From: JAMLIN01 sp041676645
GTDB taxonomy: Bacteria > Pseudomonadota > Gammaproteobacteria > Burkholderiales > Burkholderiaceae_E
DNA: 54,124 nt
Direction: 5' to 3'
Assembly: GCA_041676645.1 (NCBI GenBank)
Contig: JBAYRO010000011.1
Span: forward strand, 1-54,124
Made by a program: the position numbers and the translations under genes. The notes beneath the pieces are model-generated. The model was not told the DNA's origin. It saw only the letters and a program-made list of their open reading frames with translations, and did no database searches. Of this stretch, positions 25,212 through 34,800 are shown one piece after another (position 1 is the stretch's first letter; each line of letters starts with the position of its first letter).

Positions 25212-26546
25212 ATGCGTTCGATACGGCGCTCGCTGCTGGTCGGCATCATCGGCGCGGTGACGATATCCATCGTCCTCACCGCAAGCCTCGTCTTCCAGTC
25301 GGCCCGCCGCAGCACCGATGCGCTGCTCGACGACCACCTGCGCCAGATCGCCCTGACCGTCCCCGCCCCGCGAGCGCCGATGGACCTGCTGGTGCCCTTC
25401 GAGGATCCGATCAGCGAAGGCATCATGATCCAGATATGGGACCGCAATGGCGTCCATGTCTACCGTTCCTCCACCGAGTGGGAACTGCCGGAGCGTGCCG
25501 CGCTGGGCTTTTCCACCGTGTCGACCCGGCAGGGGCCTCTGCGCGTCTACAGTGCGTTGCGTGCGGGCACGCTGGTCCAGGCGGCGCAGCCGCTGCAGCT
25601 GCGAACCCGCATCGCGGCCCGCTCGGCGATTCGCCAGACGGCGCCGCTCGCCCTGCTGAGCGCGGCGCTCGCCTTGCTCGTCTGGGTCCTTGTCGGACGC
25701 GGCCTGGCGCCGCTTCGCGAGGTTCGCGAGGCGCTTGCCCGACGGGCGCCCGACAGCCTGCAGCCCCTCGGTGCCGAAGGCATGCCCACCGAACTCCAGC
25801 CCCTGGTCAATGGCATCAATGCCCTGCTGGGCCGGCTCGACGACGCCTTTCGCAACCAGCGCGCCTTCCTTGCCGACGCTGCGCACGAGCTGCGCACACC
25901 GCTTGCCGCGGTGCGGCTGCAGCTCGATCTCCTGCGACGCGCCGAGACCGCCTCCGAGCGTGAGATCGCCGGCGAGCGGCTCGCCCAGGGAATCGGCAGG
26001 CTTGGCGTGCTGGTCGACCAGCTGCTGCTGCTTGCCCGCCAGGATGCCGATGCCGAAGTGACGCTGGAGCGGGTCGATATCGACCCGGTCGAACTGATCG
26101 GGCGTTGCGCGGCCGATCATGCCGCCCTTGCCGAGATGCGCGAGATCGACCTGGGTGTCGCGGATGACTCCGCATCGCTCGGGGAATTGCAGCTGCACGG
26201 CGATCCGCAATCGCTCACGATCCTCATGGCGAACCTGGTGGGCAACTCCCTGCGCTATGTCCCGGCCGGTGGACGAGTGGATCTCTGGTGCGGGCTGGAG
26301 GGCGGGGAGCTGGTGCTGCGGGTCGACGACGACGGGCCCGGCATCGCGCCGGCCGAACGCGAACGGGTGTTCGACCGCTTCTATCGCACCGACCATGCAT
26401 CGACGGGACCGCACGGCGAGCATGGCAGCGGACTCGGCCTGTCGATCGTGCAACAGGTGGCCAGGCGCCACGGCGCGAAGGTGTGCCTGCTCGACAATCC
26501 CCGGGGCCGCGGCCTGCGCGTCGAGGTGCGCTTTCCGGCGCCCTGA
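25212..26546 (+). CDS. QseC-type sensor histidine kinase
   Basis: A 444-residue membrane kinase. TM1 is about 8-28 and TM2 about 145-163, flanking a periplasmic sensor domain of about 115 residues. A HAMP-like linker is followed by the HisKA helix with phospho-His225 (DAAHELRTPLAAVRLQ). The ATPase domain has the N box NLVGNSLRYVP, the G1 box DDDGPGIAP and the G2 box GSGLGLSIV. It should phosphorylate the regulator encoded just upstream. The signal sensed is unknown. The degP-like gene starts 165 bp downstream and may be the target of the pair. Confidence 0.92.
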   Translation: MRSIRRSLLVGIIGAVTISIVLTASLVFQSARRSTDALLDDHLRQIALTVPAPRAPMDLLVPFEDPISEGIMIQIWDRNGVHVYRSSTEWELPERAALGFSTVSTRQGPLRVYSALRAGTLVQAAQPLQLRTRIAARSAIRQTAPLALLSAALALLVWVLVGRGLAPLREVREALARRAPDSLQPLGAEGMPTELQPLVNGINALLGRLDDAFRNQRAFLADAAHELRTPLAAVRLQLDLLRRAETASEREIAGERLAQGIGRLGVLVDQLLLLARQDADAEVTLERVDIDPVELIGRCAADHAALAEMREIDLGVADDSASLGELQLHGDPQSLTILMANLVGNSLRYVPAGGRVDLWCGLEGGELVLRVDDDGPGIAPAERERVFDRFYRTDHASTGPHGEHGSGLGLSIVQQVARRHGAKVCLLDNPRGRGLRVEVRFPAP

Positions 26547-26578
26547 ACCGAATCTGCCCCCGCCCTCGCCATCGCTTA

Positions 26579-26615
26579 CGTTCCGACAAGCCCCGGAACG
26601 ACCCGAAACGTTCCG
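26579..26615. promoter_or_regulatory. CGTTCCG repeat array, alternating orientation, 15-bp period
   Basis: CGTTCCG (26579-26585), its complement CGGAACG (26594-26600) and CGTTCCG again (26609-26615) recur exactly every 15 bp with 8-nt spacers. The first two or the last two can pair as a 7-bp stem. The array sits between the kinase stop and degP. It could be an operator, or mutually exclusive RNA hairpins acting as a terminator or attenuator. Confidence 0.4.
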
Positions 26616-26621
26616 CAACCA

Positions 26622-26661
26622 CGATTAAGGCGAGCTTCAGCGAGATTAATCCATCGCTAAG
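26622..26661 (+). promoter_or_regulatory. Candidate response-regulator half-sites upstream of degP
   Basis: Three related elements, GATTAAG (26623-26629), GATTAAT (26644-26650) and GCTAAG (26656-26661), place their TAAG/TAAT cores 21 and 11 bp apart, on one DNA face. OmpR/PmrA-family regulators bind tandem TTAA-type half-sites about one helical turn apart, so this is a plausible site for the regulator encoded at 24520-25185. Direct binding is inference. Confidence 0.4.
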
Positions 26662-26711
26662 TCGCGGGGCACAGACTCCTTGCCATCGAAACCCCGCAGG
26701 AGTCTTGCGCC

Positions 26712-28196
26712 ATGAAGCCCAGGCCCATCATCGCGATCGCGACGATCGCACTCGTCACCGCTACCGCCATCGGAGCCGCCCATGCCGGCGGCGGCATGCC
26801 GGCCACCGACCGCGGCGCCGAAGCCACCAGCTACCGAACGACACTCGCCCGTGTGGCGACCGGCACGTCCGCCGCGGCCCCGGACCGTGCCCGGGCCGCC
26901 GCCGCCGGCCTGCCAGATTTCACCGCCCTCGTCAGCAACAATGGCGCCGCGGTGGTGAACATCCGCGTGGCTTCGCAGGTGACCGCGGTACCGGCCGGCG
27001 CCCCGCCACGGATGCCCTCGCCCTTCGAGTGGTTCTTCGGGGGCATGCCCGGGCAGGGGCGTCCCGACCGGCCCCAGCAAGGCATCGGGTCCGGGTTCAT
27101 CGTCGAAGCCGACGGCACGATTCTCACCAATGCGCATGTGGTCGAAGGCGCCGACGAGGTGCTCGTGCGCATGCGCGACCGCCGGGAGTTCCCGGCCACG
27201 GTCGTCGGCATGGATCCCGAGACCGATGTCGCGGTTCTCAAGATCGAGGCAAGCGGCCTGCCGGTGGTGCGCATCGGGGATCCGCAGCGACTCGAGGTCG
27301 GGCAATGGGTCGCGGCGATCGGCTCTCCCTACGGCCTCGAGCACACGGTCACCGCCGGAATCGTCAGCGCCACTTCCCGCTCGCTGCCGAGCGAAGCCTA
27401 CGTGCCGTTCATCCAGACCGATGTGGCGGTGAACCCCGGCAACTCCGGCGGACCGCTCTTCAATCTCGACGGCGAGGTCGTCGGCATCAATTCGCAGATC
27501 TACAGTCGTACCGGTGGCTGGCAGGGCCTGTCCTTCGCGATTCCGATCGATGTCGCGATGAAGATCAAGACCCAGCTGGTGGCCAATGGCAAGGTCACGC
27601 GCGGCCGGCTCGGCGTGGCGATCCAGGAAGTCGACGGCTCGCTGGCCGATTCCTTCGGTCTGGACCGGCCGATGGGGGCCCTGGTCACCTCGGTCGACGA
27701 GGGCAGCGGCGCCGCGGTGGCTGGGCTGCGACCCGGCGACATCATCCTCGCGGTCGACTCGACCAAGGTGCTGCGCGCTGTCGATCTCGCCCGCGCGATC
27801 GCCGAACGCGCCCCGGGTGATGAAGTCGGCCTCGAGGTCTGGCGCGACGGCGACAGGCAGGTCCTGCAAGCCCGGGTCGGCGCCCGCGACACCGACGTCC
27901 AGGTGGCATCCGCCGCGGATGCCGCCACGCCGCCGCGCCTCGGAGTCAGGGTCCGCCCGCTGACGGCGAGCGAACGAAGCGAAAGCGGGCTCGACTCCGG
28001 GGTCCTGGTCAGCGATGTGGACGGGCCGGCGGCTCGCGCCGGCATCCAGGCCGGCGATGTGATCCTTGCGATCAACGGCACCCCGGTGAAGGACCCGCAA
28101 CAGCTGCAAGGCCTGCTGGCCGCTCCACAGGAGCAGGTCGCGCTGCTGGTGCAGCGCGGGGCGACGCGAATCTTCGTGCCGGTGCGGCTGGCCTGA
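26712..28196 (+). CDS. DegP/HtrA (Do-like) periplasmic serine protease
   Basis: A 494-residue Do family protease. A signal peptide spans 1-25 (ending AAHA). The trypsin-like domain contains catalytic His142 (TNAHVVEG), Asp172 (ETDVAVLK) and Ser245 (GNSGGPLF), with the regulatory LA-loop segment MPSPFEWFFGGMPG near 101-114. Two PDZ domains follow at about 285-375 and 400-494 (LGVRVRPLT, VLVSDVDGPAARAGIQAGDVI). It should degrade or refold misfolded envelope proteins. A two-component system lies directly upstream, a layout consistent with envelope-stress control. Confidence 0.95.
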   Translation: MKPRPIIAIATIALVTATAIGAAHAGGGMPATDRGAEATSYRTTLARVATGTSAAAPDRARAAAAGLPDFTALVSNNGAAVVNIRVASQVTAVPAGAPPRMPSPFEWFFGGMPGQGRPDRPQQGIGSGFIVEADGTILTNAHVVEGADEVLVRMRDRREFPATVVGMDPETDVAVLKIEASGLPVVRIGDPQRLEVGQWVAAIGSPYGLEHTVTAGIVSATSRSLPSEAYVPFIQTDVAVNPGNSGGPLFNLDGEVVGINSQIYSRTGGWQGLSFAIPIDVAMKIKTQLVANGKVTRGRLGVAIQEVDGSLADSFGLDRPMGALVTSVDEGSGAAVAGLRPGDIILAVDSTKVLRAVDLARAIAERAPGDEVGLEVWRDGDRQVLQARVGARDTDVQVASAADAATPPRLGVRVRPLTASERSESGLDSGVLVSDVDGPAARAGIQAGDVILAINGTPVKDPQQLQGLLAAPQEQVALLVQRGATRIFVPVRLA

Positions 28197-28316
28197 AATT
28201 CGTCGACATCGCGCCTCCCGACGATCGATCCGACGAACGCTTCCCCTGGCGGCGGCGCCGTGTAAACTGGCCCGGCTGTTCCGCAACTGTAGCGATCACT
28301 CCGGATCGATCGACAG

Positions 28317-29168
28317 ATGAACGAAATCGACGTACCCCCGTCGGTCTGGCGGGCCTTCGTGCAGGTGGCCCGCCTGCGCAGCTTCTCCAGCGCCGCGCGC
28401 GCCCTGTCGAGCCGGCAATCGACGGTCAGCACCCAGATCCGCCGGCTCGAGGACCAGATCGGCCAGCCGCTGTTCGCCAGGACCACCCGCAGCGTCAGGC
28501 TTACGCCGCTTGCCGAGCACCTGCTGCCGGTGGCCGAGGAGATCGTCGGCCTGCAGTCGATCGCCTCGGCGCGTCTGGCCGACGCCCCGCTCGCGGGGGA
28601 ACTGCGGGTGCTCGCAAGTGCGCCGCTGTTCGCGATCTATGAGCTCCACCGGCTTTTCGCCCGCTTCATGCGCACCCATCCGGAACTGCGGCTGAGCACT
28701 CGCTGCGTGGCCGATACCGAACTGGCGAGCGCCGATGCCGGCGGCTACGATCTCATGATCGGCGCCGGCAGTCTGCCGGCCGGCGCCGGGTCGTCGCGCC
28801 CAGCCAGGCGCGAACGGCTGCGCTGGTACGGCCAGCGCAGCGGTGTCAACGATCCGCGCCGGGCGGCGCTGGTGCTGCTGCCGCCGTTCACGAGCGCGAT
28901 CCGGGTGGGCGAGCGCCATGTCGCCGTCCATGCCAGCGACCTCGATACGGCGATACGCTGCGTCAAGGCGGGAATCGGGGTCAGCCTGCTGCCCGTGGCG
29001 GAGGCGGCCCGTTTCGACCTCGCGCCACTCGATGGGCCGGGCCTGCCGGCGGTCCCGAAGCTCGACATCCGGATTCTCGCGCCGGACCAGCCGGGACCGG
29101 CCGCGACCGCGCTGCGCAACCAGCTATTGCACTGGCTGCGCGAACGCAGCCGCACCGAGGAGAGCTGA
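28317..29168 (+). CDS. LysR family transcriptional regulator
   Basis: A 283-residue LysR-type regulator. The winged HTH spans about 8-66 (AFVQVARLRSFSSAARALS, STVSTQIRRLEDQIGQPLF, TRSVRLTPLAE). The effector domain from about 92 has the two alpha/beta lobes (GELRVLASAPLFAIYELH, DLDTAIRCVKAGIGVSLLP). It is a little shorter than the usual 300. It is the last gene of a plus-strand run, 120 bp after degP. It is not divergent from an obvious target, so what it controls is unknown. Confidence 0.9.
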   Translation: MNEIDVPPSVWRAFVQVARLRSFSSAARALSSRQSTVSTQIRRLEDQIGQPLFARTTRSVRLTPLAEHLLPVAEEIVGLQSIASARLADAPLAGELRVLASAPLFAIYELHRLFARFMRTHPELRLSTRCVADTELASADAGGYDLMIGAGSLPAGAGSSRPARRERLRWYGQRSGVNDPRRAALVLLPPFTSAIRVGERHVAVHASDLDTAIRCVKAGIGVSLLPVAEAARFDLAPLDGPGLPAVPKLDIRILAPDQPGPAATALRNQLLHWLRERSRTEES

Positions 29169-29175
29169 GCGAAAG

Positions 29176-29244
29176 GAAAATGCAGAAAATGGGGTCAGAC
29201 TCCATTAATCCTTAATGGAGTCTGACCCCATTTTCGCCATTTTC
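29176..29244. repeat. REP-like 69-bp palindrome between convergent genes
   Basis: A perfect 23-bp inverted repeat (29186-29208 and 29212-29234, loop TCC) with core GGGGTCAGACTCC extends after a 3-nt mismatch to a further 7-bp match (29176-29182 and 29238-29244). The core is a sequence type I associate with REP elements mobilised by tyrosine (RAYT) transposases in proteobacteria. No such transposase is in the window. Lying between a convergent LysR gene and acyl-CoA dehydrogenase gene, it could also act as a two-way terminator. It is much more AT-rich than its surroundings. Confidence 0.85.
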
Positions 29245-29269
29245 GTGGCCCCATTCTCAGGTCACTTTC

Positions 29270-30412
29270 TCAGGCTGCGTACGCGCTGGCGGCGTAGCGC
29301 GCCAGGTGGTGATCGATGTCGCCGTTGCTGAGCGTGAACATCGTCAGGCGCTTGAAGGTGTGGGCCACCTTCATCTCGTAGGTCATGCCCATCCCGCCGT
29401 GCAGCTGGATGGCTTCCTGGCCGATCTGGCGGGCGGCATCCCCGCACTTGATCTTCGCCCCGGAAACGAAGCGTCGGCGCTCCGCGGCCGACAGATTCCC
29501 GGCGGCGGCATCGTCGAACCGGGATGCCGCCAGCAGCAGCATCGAATCGGCCTGGCGGGCTTCGACGGTCATGTCGACCATCCGGTGCTGAAGGGCCTGG
29601 AAGGTGCCGATCGTCACGCCGAACTGCTTGCGGGTCTTGAGGTACTCGAGCGTTGCCTCGTTGGCGTAGTCCATCGCCCCGACGGCATCGGCGCACTCCA
29701 GCAGGGTGGCGAAATCGATCGCTTCCTCGATGGCCGCGTAGGCCCCGCCCTCGGCGCCGACGAGCTCGGCTTCGACACCGTCGAGCACGAGGTCCGCGCC
29801 ACGCATGTCGTCGTTGGTCCGGTAGGTATTGAGCACCAGGCCCTTGGCGCCGGCTTCGACGAGGAACAGGCTGATGCCGTCGGCATCGCCGTCGGCGCCC
29901 GCCGTGCGCGCCGAGACGAGCAGCTTGTCGGCGACCGCCGCGCCGAGCACGAGGCGCTTCTCGCCGCTCAGCTGGTAGCCCGAGCCTGCCTTCGTGGCAC
30001 GCGTCGACACCACGTCGAGCTGGTAGCGCGAAGCCGGCTCGCCATGGGCGAGGGTGAGCTTCAGCTCGCCGGAGGCGACCCCTTCGAGCAGCGACTTCTG
30101 CGCGTCGTTGCCGAGCGCCGCGAGCAGTCGCGCGCCGGTGACGGTGGGGACATAGGGCTCGACCACCAGGCCGCGGCCGAGCTGCTTCATGACGCTGAGC
30201 ATCTGCAGCGCGCCGGCGCCGAAGCCACCGTTTGCCTCGGGCAGCGGCAGCGCGGTCAGGCCGAGTTCGGCCAGCGACGCCCAGAACTGCGGATCGAAGC
30301 CGGTCTCGGATGTGGTGATCGCCTTGCGTGCTTCGAAGTCGTACGCCTTGTCGAGCAGCCTGCCGACACTGTCGACCAGCATCTGCTCGTCTTCACTGAG
30401 TCTGAAATCCAT
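29270..30412 (-). CDS. Acyl-CoA dehydrogenase, small (non-catalytic?) subunit type
   Basis: A 380-residue acyl-CoA dehydrogenase fold: helical N-domain (LAELGLTALPLPEANGG), a beta middle domain (YQLSGEKRLVLGAAVADKLLVSA), and a C-terminal helical domain (TRKQFGVTIGTFQALQHRMVDM, IQLHGGMGMTYE). The catalytic Glu is missing at both known positions: the C-terminal YEGT site reads FTLSNGD and the alternative helix site reads ATLLECADAVG without a Glu at the aligned place. This matches the second subunit of alpha2beta2 enzymes such as PimD or the ChsE pairs. It starts 15 nt after the large subunit gene, so the two are likely one operon and one enzyme. Confidence 0.88.
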   Translation of the reverse strand: MDFRLSEDEQMLVDSVGRLLDKAYDFEARKAITTSETGFDPQFWASLAELGLTALPLPEANGGFGAGALQMLSVMKQLGRGLVVEPYVPTVTGARLLAALGNDAQKSLLEGVASGELKLTLAHGEPASRYQLDVVSTRATKAGSGYQLSGEKRLVLGAAVADKLLVSARTAGADGDADGISLFLVEAGAKGLVLNTYRTNDDMRGADLVLDGVEAELVGAEGGAYAAIEEAIDFATLLECADAVGAMDYANEATLEYLKTRKQFGVTIGTFQALQHRMVDMTVEARQADSMLLLAASRFDDAAAGNLSAAERRRFVSGAKIKCGDAARQIGQEAIQLHGGMGMTYEMKVAHTFKRLTMFTLSNGDIDHHLARYAASAYAA

Positions 30413-30427
30413 GTGTGTGCTCCCCCG

Positions 30428-31606
30428 TCAGAGCCCAAGGGCCATCTTGGAAATGATGTTGCGCTGGATCTCGTTGGATCCGGCGTAGATGCTCGCCTTG
30501 CGATAGTTGAAGTAGCGCGGGGCGAAGGTGGCGACGAGCTCGTCGAAGCCATCGTAGTCGACGGGCCGGAACGCCCTCGCCTGCGGGCCGTAGACCTGGA
30601 CCGTCAGCTCGGTGATCGCCTGGCCGATCTCGACGCCGCGCATCTTGAGCATCGATACCATCGGGCCGATCTGGCCGGTGCGCACGACTTCGTCGACGAA
30701 CTGCATGTTGGTGATCTCGAGCGCCATCAGCTCGATCTCGGCGCGCGCCAGCCGGTCGGTGAAGCGCGGATCCTCGATGAGCGGCCGACCGTTCTGCTGC
30801 ACCTCGGCGGCGACCTGCTTGAGGCGCTCGATCTCGCGCTTGGACGTGCCGATACGGCCACTGTTGAGCCGCTCGTGCCCGAGCAGGTACTTGGCGACCG
30901 TCCAGCCCTTGCCTTCCTCGTGGACGAGGTTCTCGACCGGCACCTTGACGTCCTCGAAGAAGACTTCGTTGACCTCGTGCGCCTCGTCGAGCAGGATCAG
31001 CGGTCGCACGGTGACGCCCGGCGTCTTCATGTCGATCAGCAGGAAGCTGATGCCGTCCTGCTTCTTGGGCGAGGAGTTGTCGGTGCGCACCAGGCAGAAG
31101 ATCCAGTCGCCGTAGTGGCCGAGCGTGGTCCAGATCTTCTGGCCGTTGACGATGTAGTGGTCGCCGCGGCGCTCGGCGCGTGTCTTGAGCGAGGCGAGGT
31201 CGGAACCCGAGCCCGGTTCGGAATAACCCTGCGCCCAGAAGTCGTCGCCGTTGTAGATGCGGGGCAGGTAGGTCTGCTTCTGCTCCTCGGTGCCGAAGCG
31301 CAGCAGCACCGATGCGCACATGGTGGGGCCGAAGGCGGCGACCGGTGGCGCGCCGGCACGGGCGTACTCTTCCTCGTAGATGTATTTCTCGGTGGCGTTC
31401 CAGCCGGTGCCGCCCCATTCCTCCGGCCAGGACGGCGCCACCCAGCCCTTCTTGGCGAGGATCTTGTGCCAGCGCACGAGATCGTCCTTGCTCAGCTCCC
31501 GGTTGTTGAGCACCTTGTCGCGCAGGTCCGCCGGCAGGTTGGCTTCGAACCAGCCGCGCACGTCGTCGCGAAAGGCGAGCTCCTCGGGACTAAATGAAAG
31601 ATCCAT
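30428..31606 (-). CDS. Acyl-CoA dehydrogenase, large (catalytic) subunit type
   Basis: A 392-residue acyl-CoA dehydrogenase. Motifs include WPEEWGGTGWN, AQGYSEPGSGSDLASL (FAD/substrate loop, 125-140), YIVNGQKIWTTLGHYGDW and the C-terminal IYAGSNEIQRNIISKM. The canonical base Glu of the YEG site is Ala375 here. A Glu occurs at position 245 (GHERLNSGR), aligned with the alternative catalytic position known from isovaleryl- and long-chain acyl-CoA dehydrogenases, so it is probably active. It resembles PimC-type large subunits that pair with the smaller protein encoded 15 nt downstream. Substrate could be a sterol-, dicarboxylate- or aromatic-derived acyl-CoA; context does not decide. Confidence 0.9.
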   Translation of the reverse strand: MDLSFSPEELAFRDDVRGWFEANLPADLRDKVLNNRELSKDDLVRWHKILAKKGWVAPSWPEEWGGTGWNATEKYIYEEEYARAGAPPVAAFGPTMCASVLLRFGTEEQKQTYLPRIYNGDDFWAQGYSEPGSGSDLASLKTRAERRGDHYIVNGQKIWTTLGHYGDWIFCLVRTDNSSPKKQDGISFLLIDMKTPGVTVRPLILLDEAHEVNEVFFEDVKVPVENLVHEEGKGWTVAKYLLGHERLNSGRIGTSKREIERLKQVAAEVQQNGRPLIEDPRFTDRLARAEIELMALEITNMQFVDEVVRTGQIGPMVSMLKMRGVEIGQAITELTVQVYGPQARAFRPVDYDGFDELVATFAPRYFNYRKASIYAGSNEIQRNIISKMALGL

Positions 31607-31811
31607 CCGTTATCTCCAGTTGACGGGCCGGCACCCCTGTCATGGTCGTCGCCACGGCGCGACTGCCGGGCGTCGCGGGTCGACCAGCACGCCTTGTGGC
31701 CGGATTCTGTCTCGGGCGTTGGCCAATTCTAGGCGAAATCCTCGCCCGCCAAGGCGGATATCGGCGCCGACGGGAGCCGCAACCGGTCCGGCCCGCATCC
31801 CCGGCTCCGGC
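31607..31811. other. Intergenic region upstream of acyl-CoA dehydrogenase operon
   Basis: These 205 bases lie between purL and the acyl-CoA dehydrogenase operon, both on the minus strand. They should hold the dehydrogenase promoter. On the minus strand TAGAAT (around 31731-31736) could serve as a -10, but no good -35 faces it. No small gene or RNA is evident. Confidence 0.3.
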
Positions 31812-34800
31812 TCAGCCCACCCAGGCGCGGGCGTTGCGGAAGATTCTCATCCAGGGGGAATCTTCGCCCAGCCCGGGCGGCGCCCAGCTCATCTGCACGG
31901 TCCGGTAGACGCGCTCCGGATGCGGCATCAGGATGGTGGCGCGTCCGTCCTCCGAGCTGAAGCCGGTCAGGCCCCCGGGCGAGCCATTGGGGTTGGCGGG
32001 ATACACCTGCGTCGCCGCTCCCTGCCCATCGACGAAGCGAAGCGCCGCCCGTGCCCGGCCGGCCTGTTCGGCGCTGGCGAAACGCGCCCTGCCCTCGCCG
32101 TTCGAGACCACGATCGGCATCCGGCTGCCGGCCATGCCGGCCAGCAGGATGGAAGGGGATTCGAGGACTTCGACCTGCACCAGCCGGCCTTCGAACTGTT
32201 CGGAACGATTGCGGACGAACTCCGGCCAATCGTGGGCGCCCGGGATGATGGACTTCAGGTGGGCGAACATCTGGCAGCCGTTGCAGACGCCGAGGCTGAA
32301 GGTATCGGGCCGGCCGAAGAAGACCGAGAAGCGCTCGGCCATCTGCGGATTGAAGAGGATGGATTTCGCCCAGCCCGCCCCGGCGCCCAGCACGTCGCCG
32401 TAGGAAAAGCCCCCGCAGGCCACCAGGCCCTTGAAGTCCTCGAGGCGATGCCGGCCGGCGAGGAGATCGGTCATGTGCACATCGTAGGCATCGAAGCCGG
32501 CGCGGGCGAAGGCCGCCGCCATCTCGACATGGCTGTTCACCCCCTGCTCGCGCAGCACCGCGATCCGCGGCCTTGCTCCGGAGGCGATGAAGGGCGCCGC
32601 GATGTCCTCGGCCGGATCGAAGTCGATGCTGATGTGCAGGCCCGGGTCGTCGATCGCGGCGATGCCGTCGAACTCCTCCTGGGCGCATTCGGGATCGTCG
32701 CGCAGCGCGGCGATCCGGTAGCTGGTCTCGGCCCAGATCCGCTGCAGGCTGGCGCGCGACTCGGCGAAGATACGCCGCCCGTCCCGGTAGACGCTGATCT
32801 CGTCGCCGTCGACCGGCTTGCCGATGACATGCGAGAAGGCGGACAGTCCGAGGGCGCGCAACTCGGCCATCACCGTGTCGCGATCGGCGGCCCGCACCTG
32901 GATGACCGCGCCGGCCTCCTCGTTGAACAGGGCGCGGATGTCGGCTTCGCCGCGCTGCACCGCCACCTGCTCGGGGCGGATCTTGAAGTCGCCCCAGTCG
33001 GCCGAGTCGGGATCGAAGACCAGCATGTCGAGGTTGATGGAAACCCCGCAGCGGCCCGCGAAAGCCATCTCGCAGACCGTCGCGAACAGGCCGCCGTCGG
33101 AGCGGTCGTGGTAGGCGAGCAGGCGACCCTGGGCGCGCAGCCGGGCGATCGCCGCGACGAAGCTCGCAAGGCGTGCCGGATCGTCGATGTCGGGGGCTTC
33201 GTCACCCACCTGCCCGCTCACCTGGGCGAAGACCGAGCCGCCCAGCCGCTGCCGGCCGGCGGCCAGGTCGACGAGGATCAGCACCGTGTCGGTGGAGGGA
33301 TCGAGCTGCGGAGTGTTCGCGCCGCGCACATCGGCCAGCGGCGCGAAGGCGGTCACGACCAGCGAGGTCGGGGCGATCACGGCCTGGTCGCGGCCGGAGT
33401 CGGGATCGCGCCAGACGGTCCGCATCGACAGGGAATCCTTGCCGACCGGGATGGACATGCCCAGCGCGATGCAGAATTCGCTCGCGGCGCGCACCGCATG
33501 GTAGAGGTCGGCGTCCTCGGCCGGGTCGCCGCAGGCCGCCATCCAGTTCGCCGAGAGCCTGATCGCATCGATCCGTTCCACCGGTGCGGCGCACAGGTTG
33601 GTGACTGCCTCGGCGATCGCCATCCGGGCCGATGCGCCCGGGTCGATCACCGCGATCGGACTGCGCTCGCCCAGCGCGAGCGCATCGCCGGCGTGGCCAT
33701 GGAAATCGGCCAGGCCGATCGCGCAATCGGCCACCGGCACTTGCCAGGGGCCGACCATCTGGTCGCGCGCGCTCAGGCCGCCGACCGTGCGATCGCCGAT
33801 GGTGATGAGGAAACGCTTGCTGGCGACGGTGGGATGGCGCAGCACCGCCGTCGCCACCGGGCCGGGCTCATGGCCGACGGCATCGACCGGTGCGAGCCGT
33901 CGCCGGCGACTGGCGCCGGTTCGCAGCATCTTCGGCGGCTTGCCCAGCAGCACCTCGATCGGCATGTCGACCGGGTGGCCGTCGGCGGGCGCCTCCTCGT
34001 CGAAGCGCAGCTGCAGCTGGCCGTCGTCGGTCACCGTGCCGACGACGGCGAAGGGGCAGCGTTCCCGCCGGCAGAAGTGCTCGAACGTGGCGAGCGACTC
34101 CGGTGCGAGCGCGAGGACGTAGCGCTCCTGGGATTCATTGCACCAGATCTCGGCCGGCGACAGTCCGCTCTCCTCGACCGGGACCCGGCTCAGCATGAAG
34201 CGCGCCGCGCGTCCCGCGTCGTGGACGATCTCCGGAAAGGCATTGGACAGCCCTCCGGCGCCGACGTCGTGCAGCGACAGGATCGGATTGTCCGCGCCGA
34301 GCGCCTGGCAGCTGTCGAGCACTTCCTGGGCGCGCCGCTGGATCTCGGGGTTGCCGCGCTGCACCGAGTCGAAGTCGAGCTCGGCGGTGTTGGTGCCCGT
34401 CCCCATGCTCGAGGCGGCGCCCCCGCCCAGGCCGATGCGCATGCCCGGCCCACCGAGCTGGATCAGCAGGGTTCCGGCGGGCAGCGGATTCTTGCCGACA
34501 TGGCGGGCGTCGATCGAACCCACCCCCCCGGCGATCATGATGGGCTTGTGATAGCCCCGCACGACGCCCTCCACCTCCTGCTCGTAGCTGCGGAAGTAGC
34601 CGAGCAGGTTGGGCCGGCCGAATTCGTTGTTGAACGCTGCACCGCCCACCGGGCCTTCGATCATGATGTCGAGGGCCGAGGCGATGTGCGCGGGGCGCCG
34701 AGCGGATCCGGCTTCGCCGGCGTCGCCTTCCCAGGCTTGCGCGAAACCGGGGATGCGCAGGCTCGACACGGTGAAGCCGGTCAGGCCGAAGCGTGGCCGC

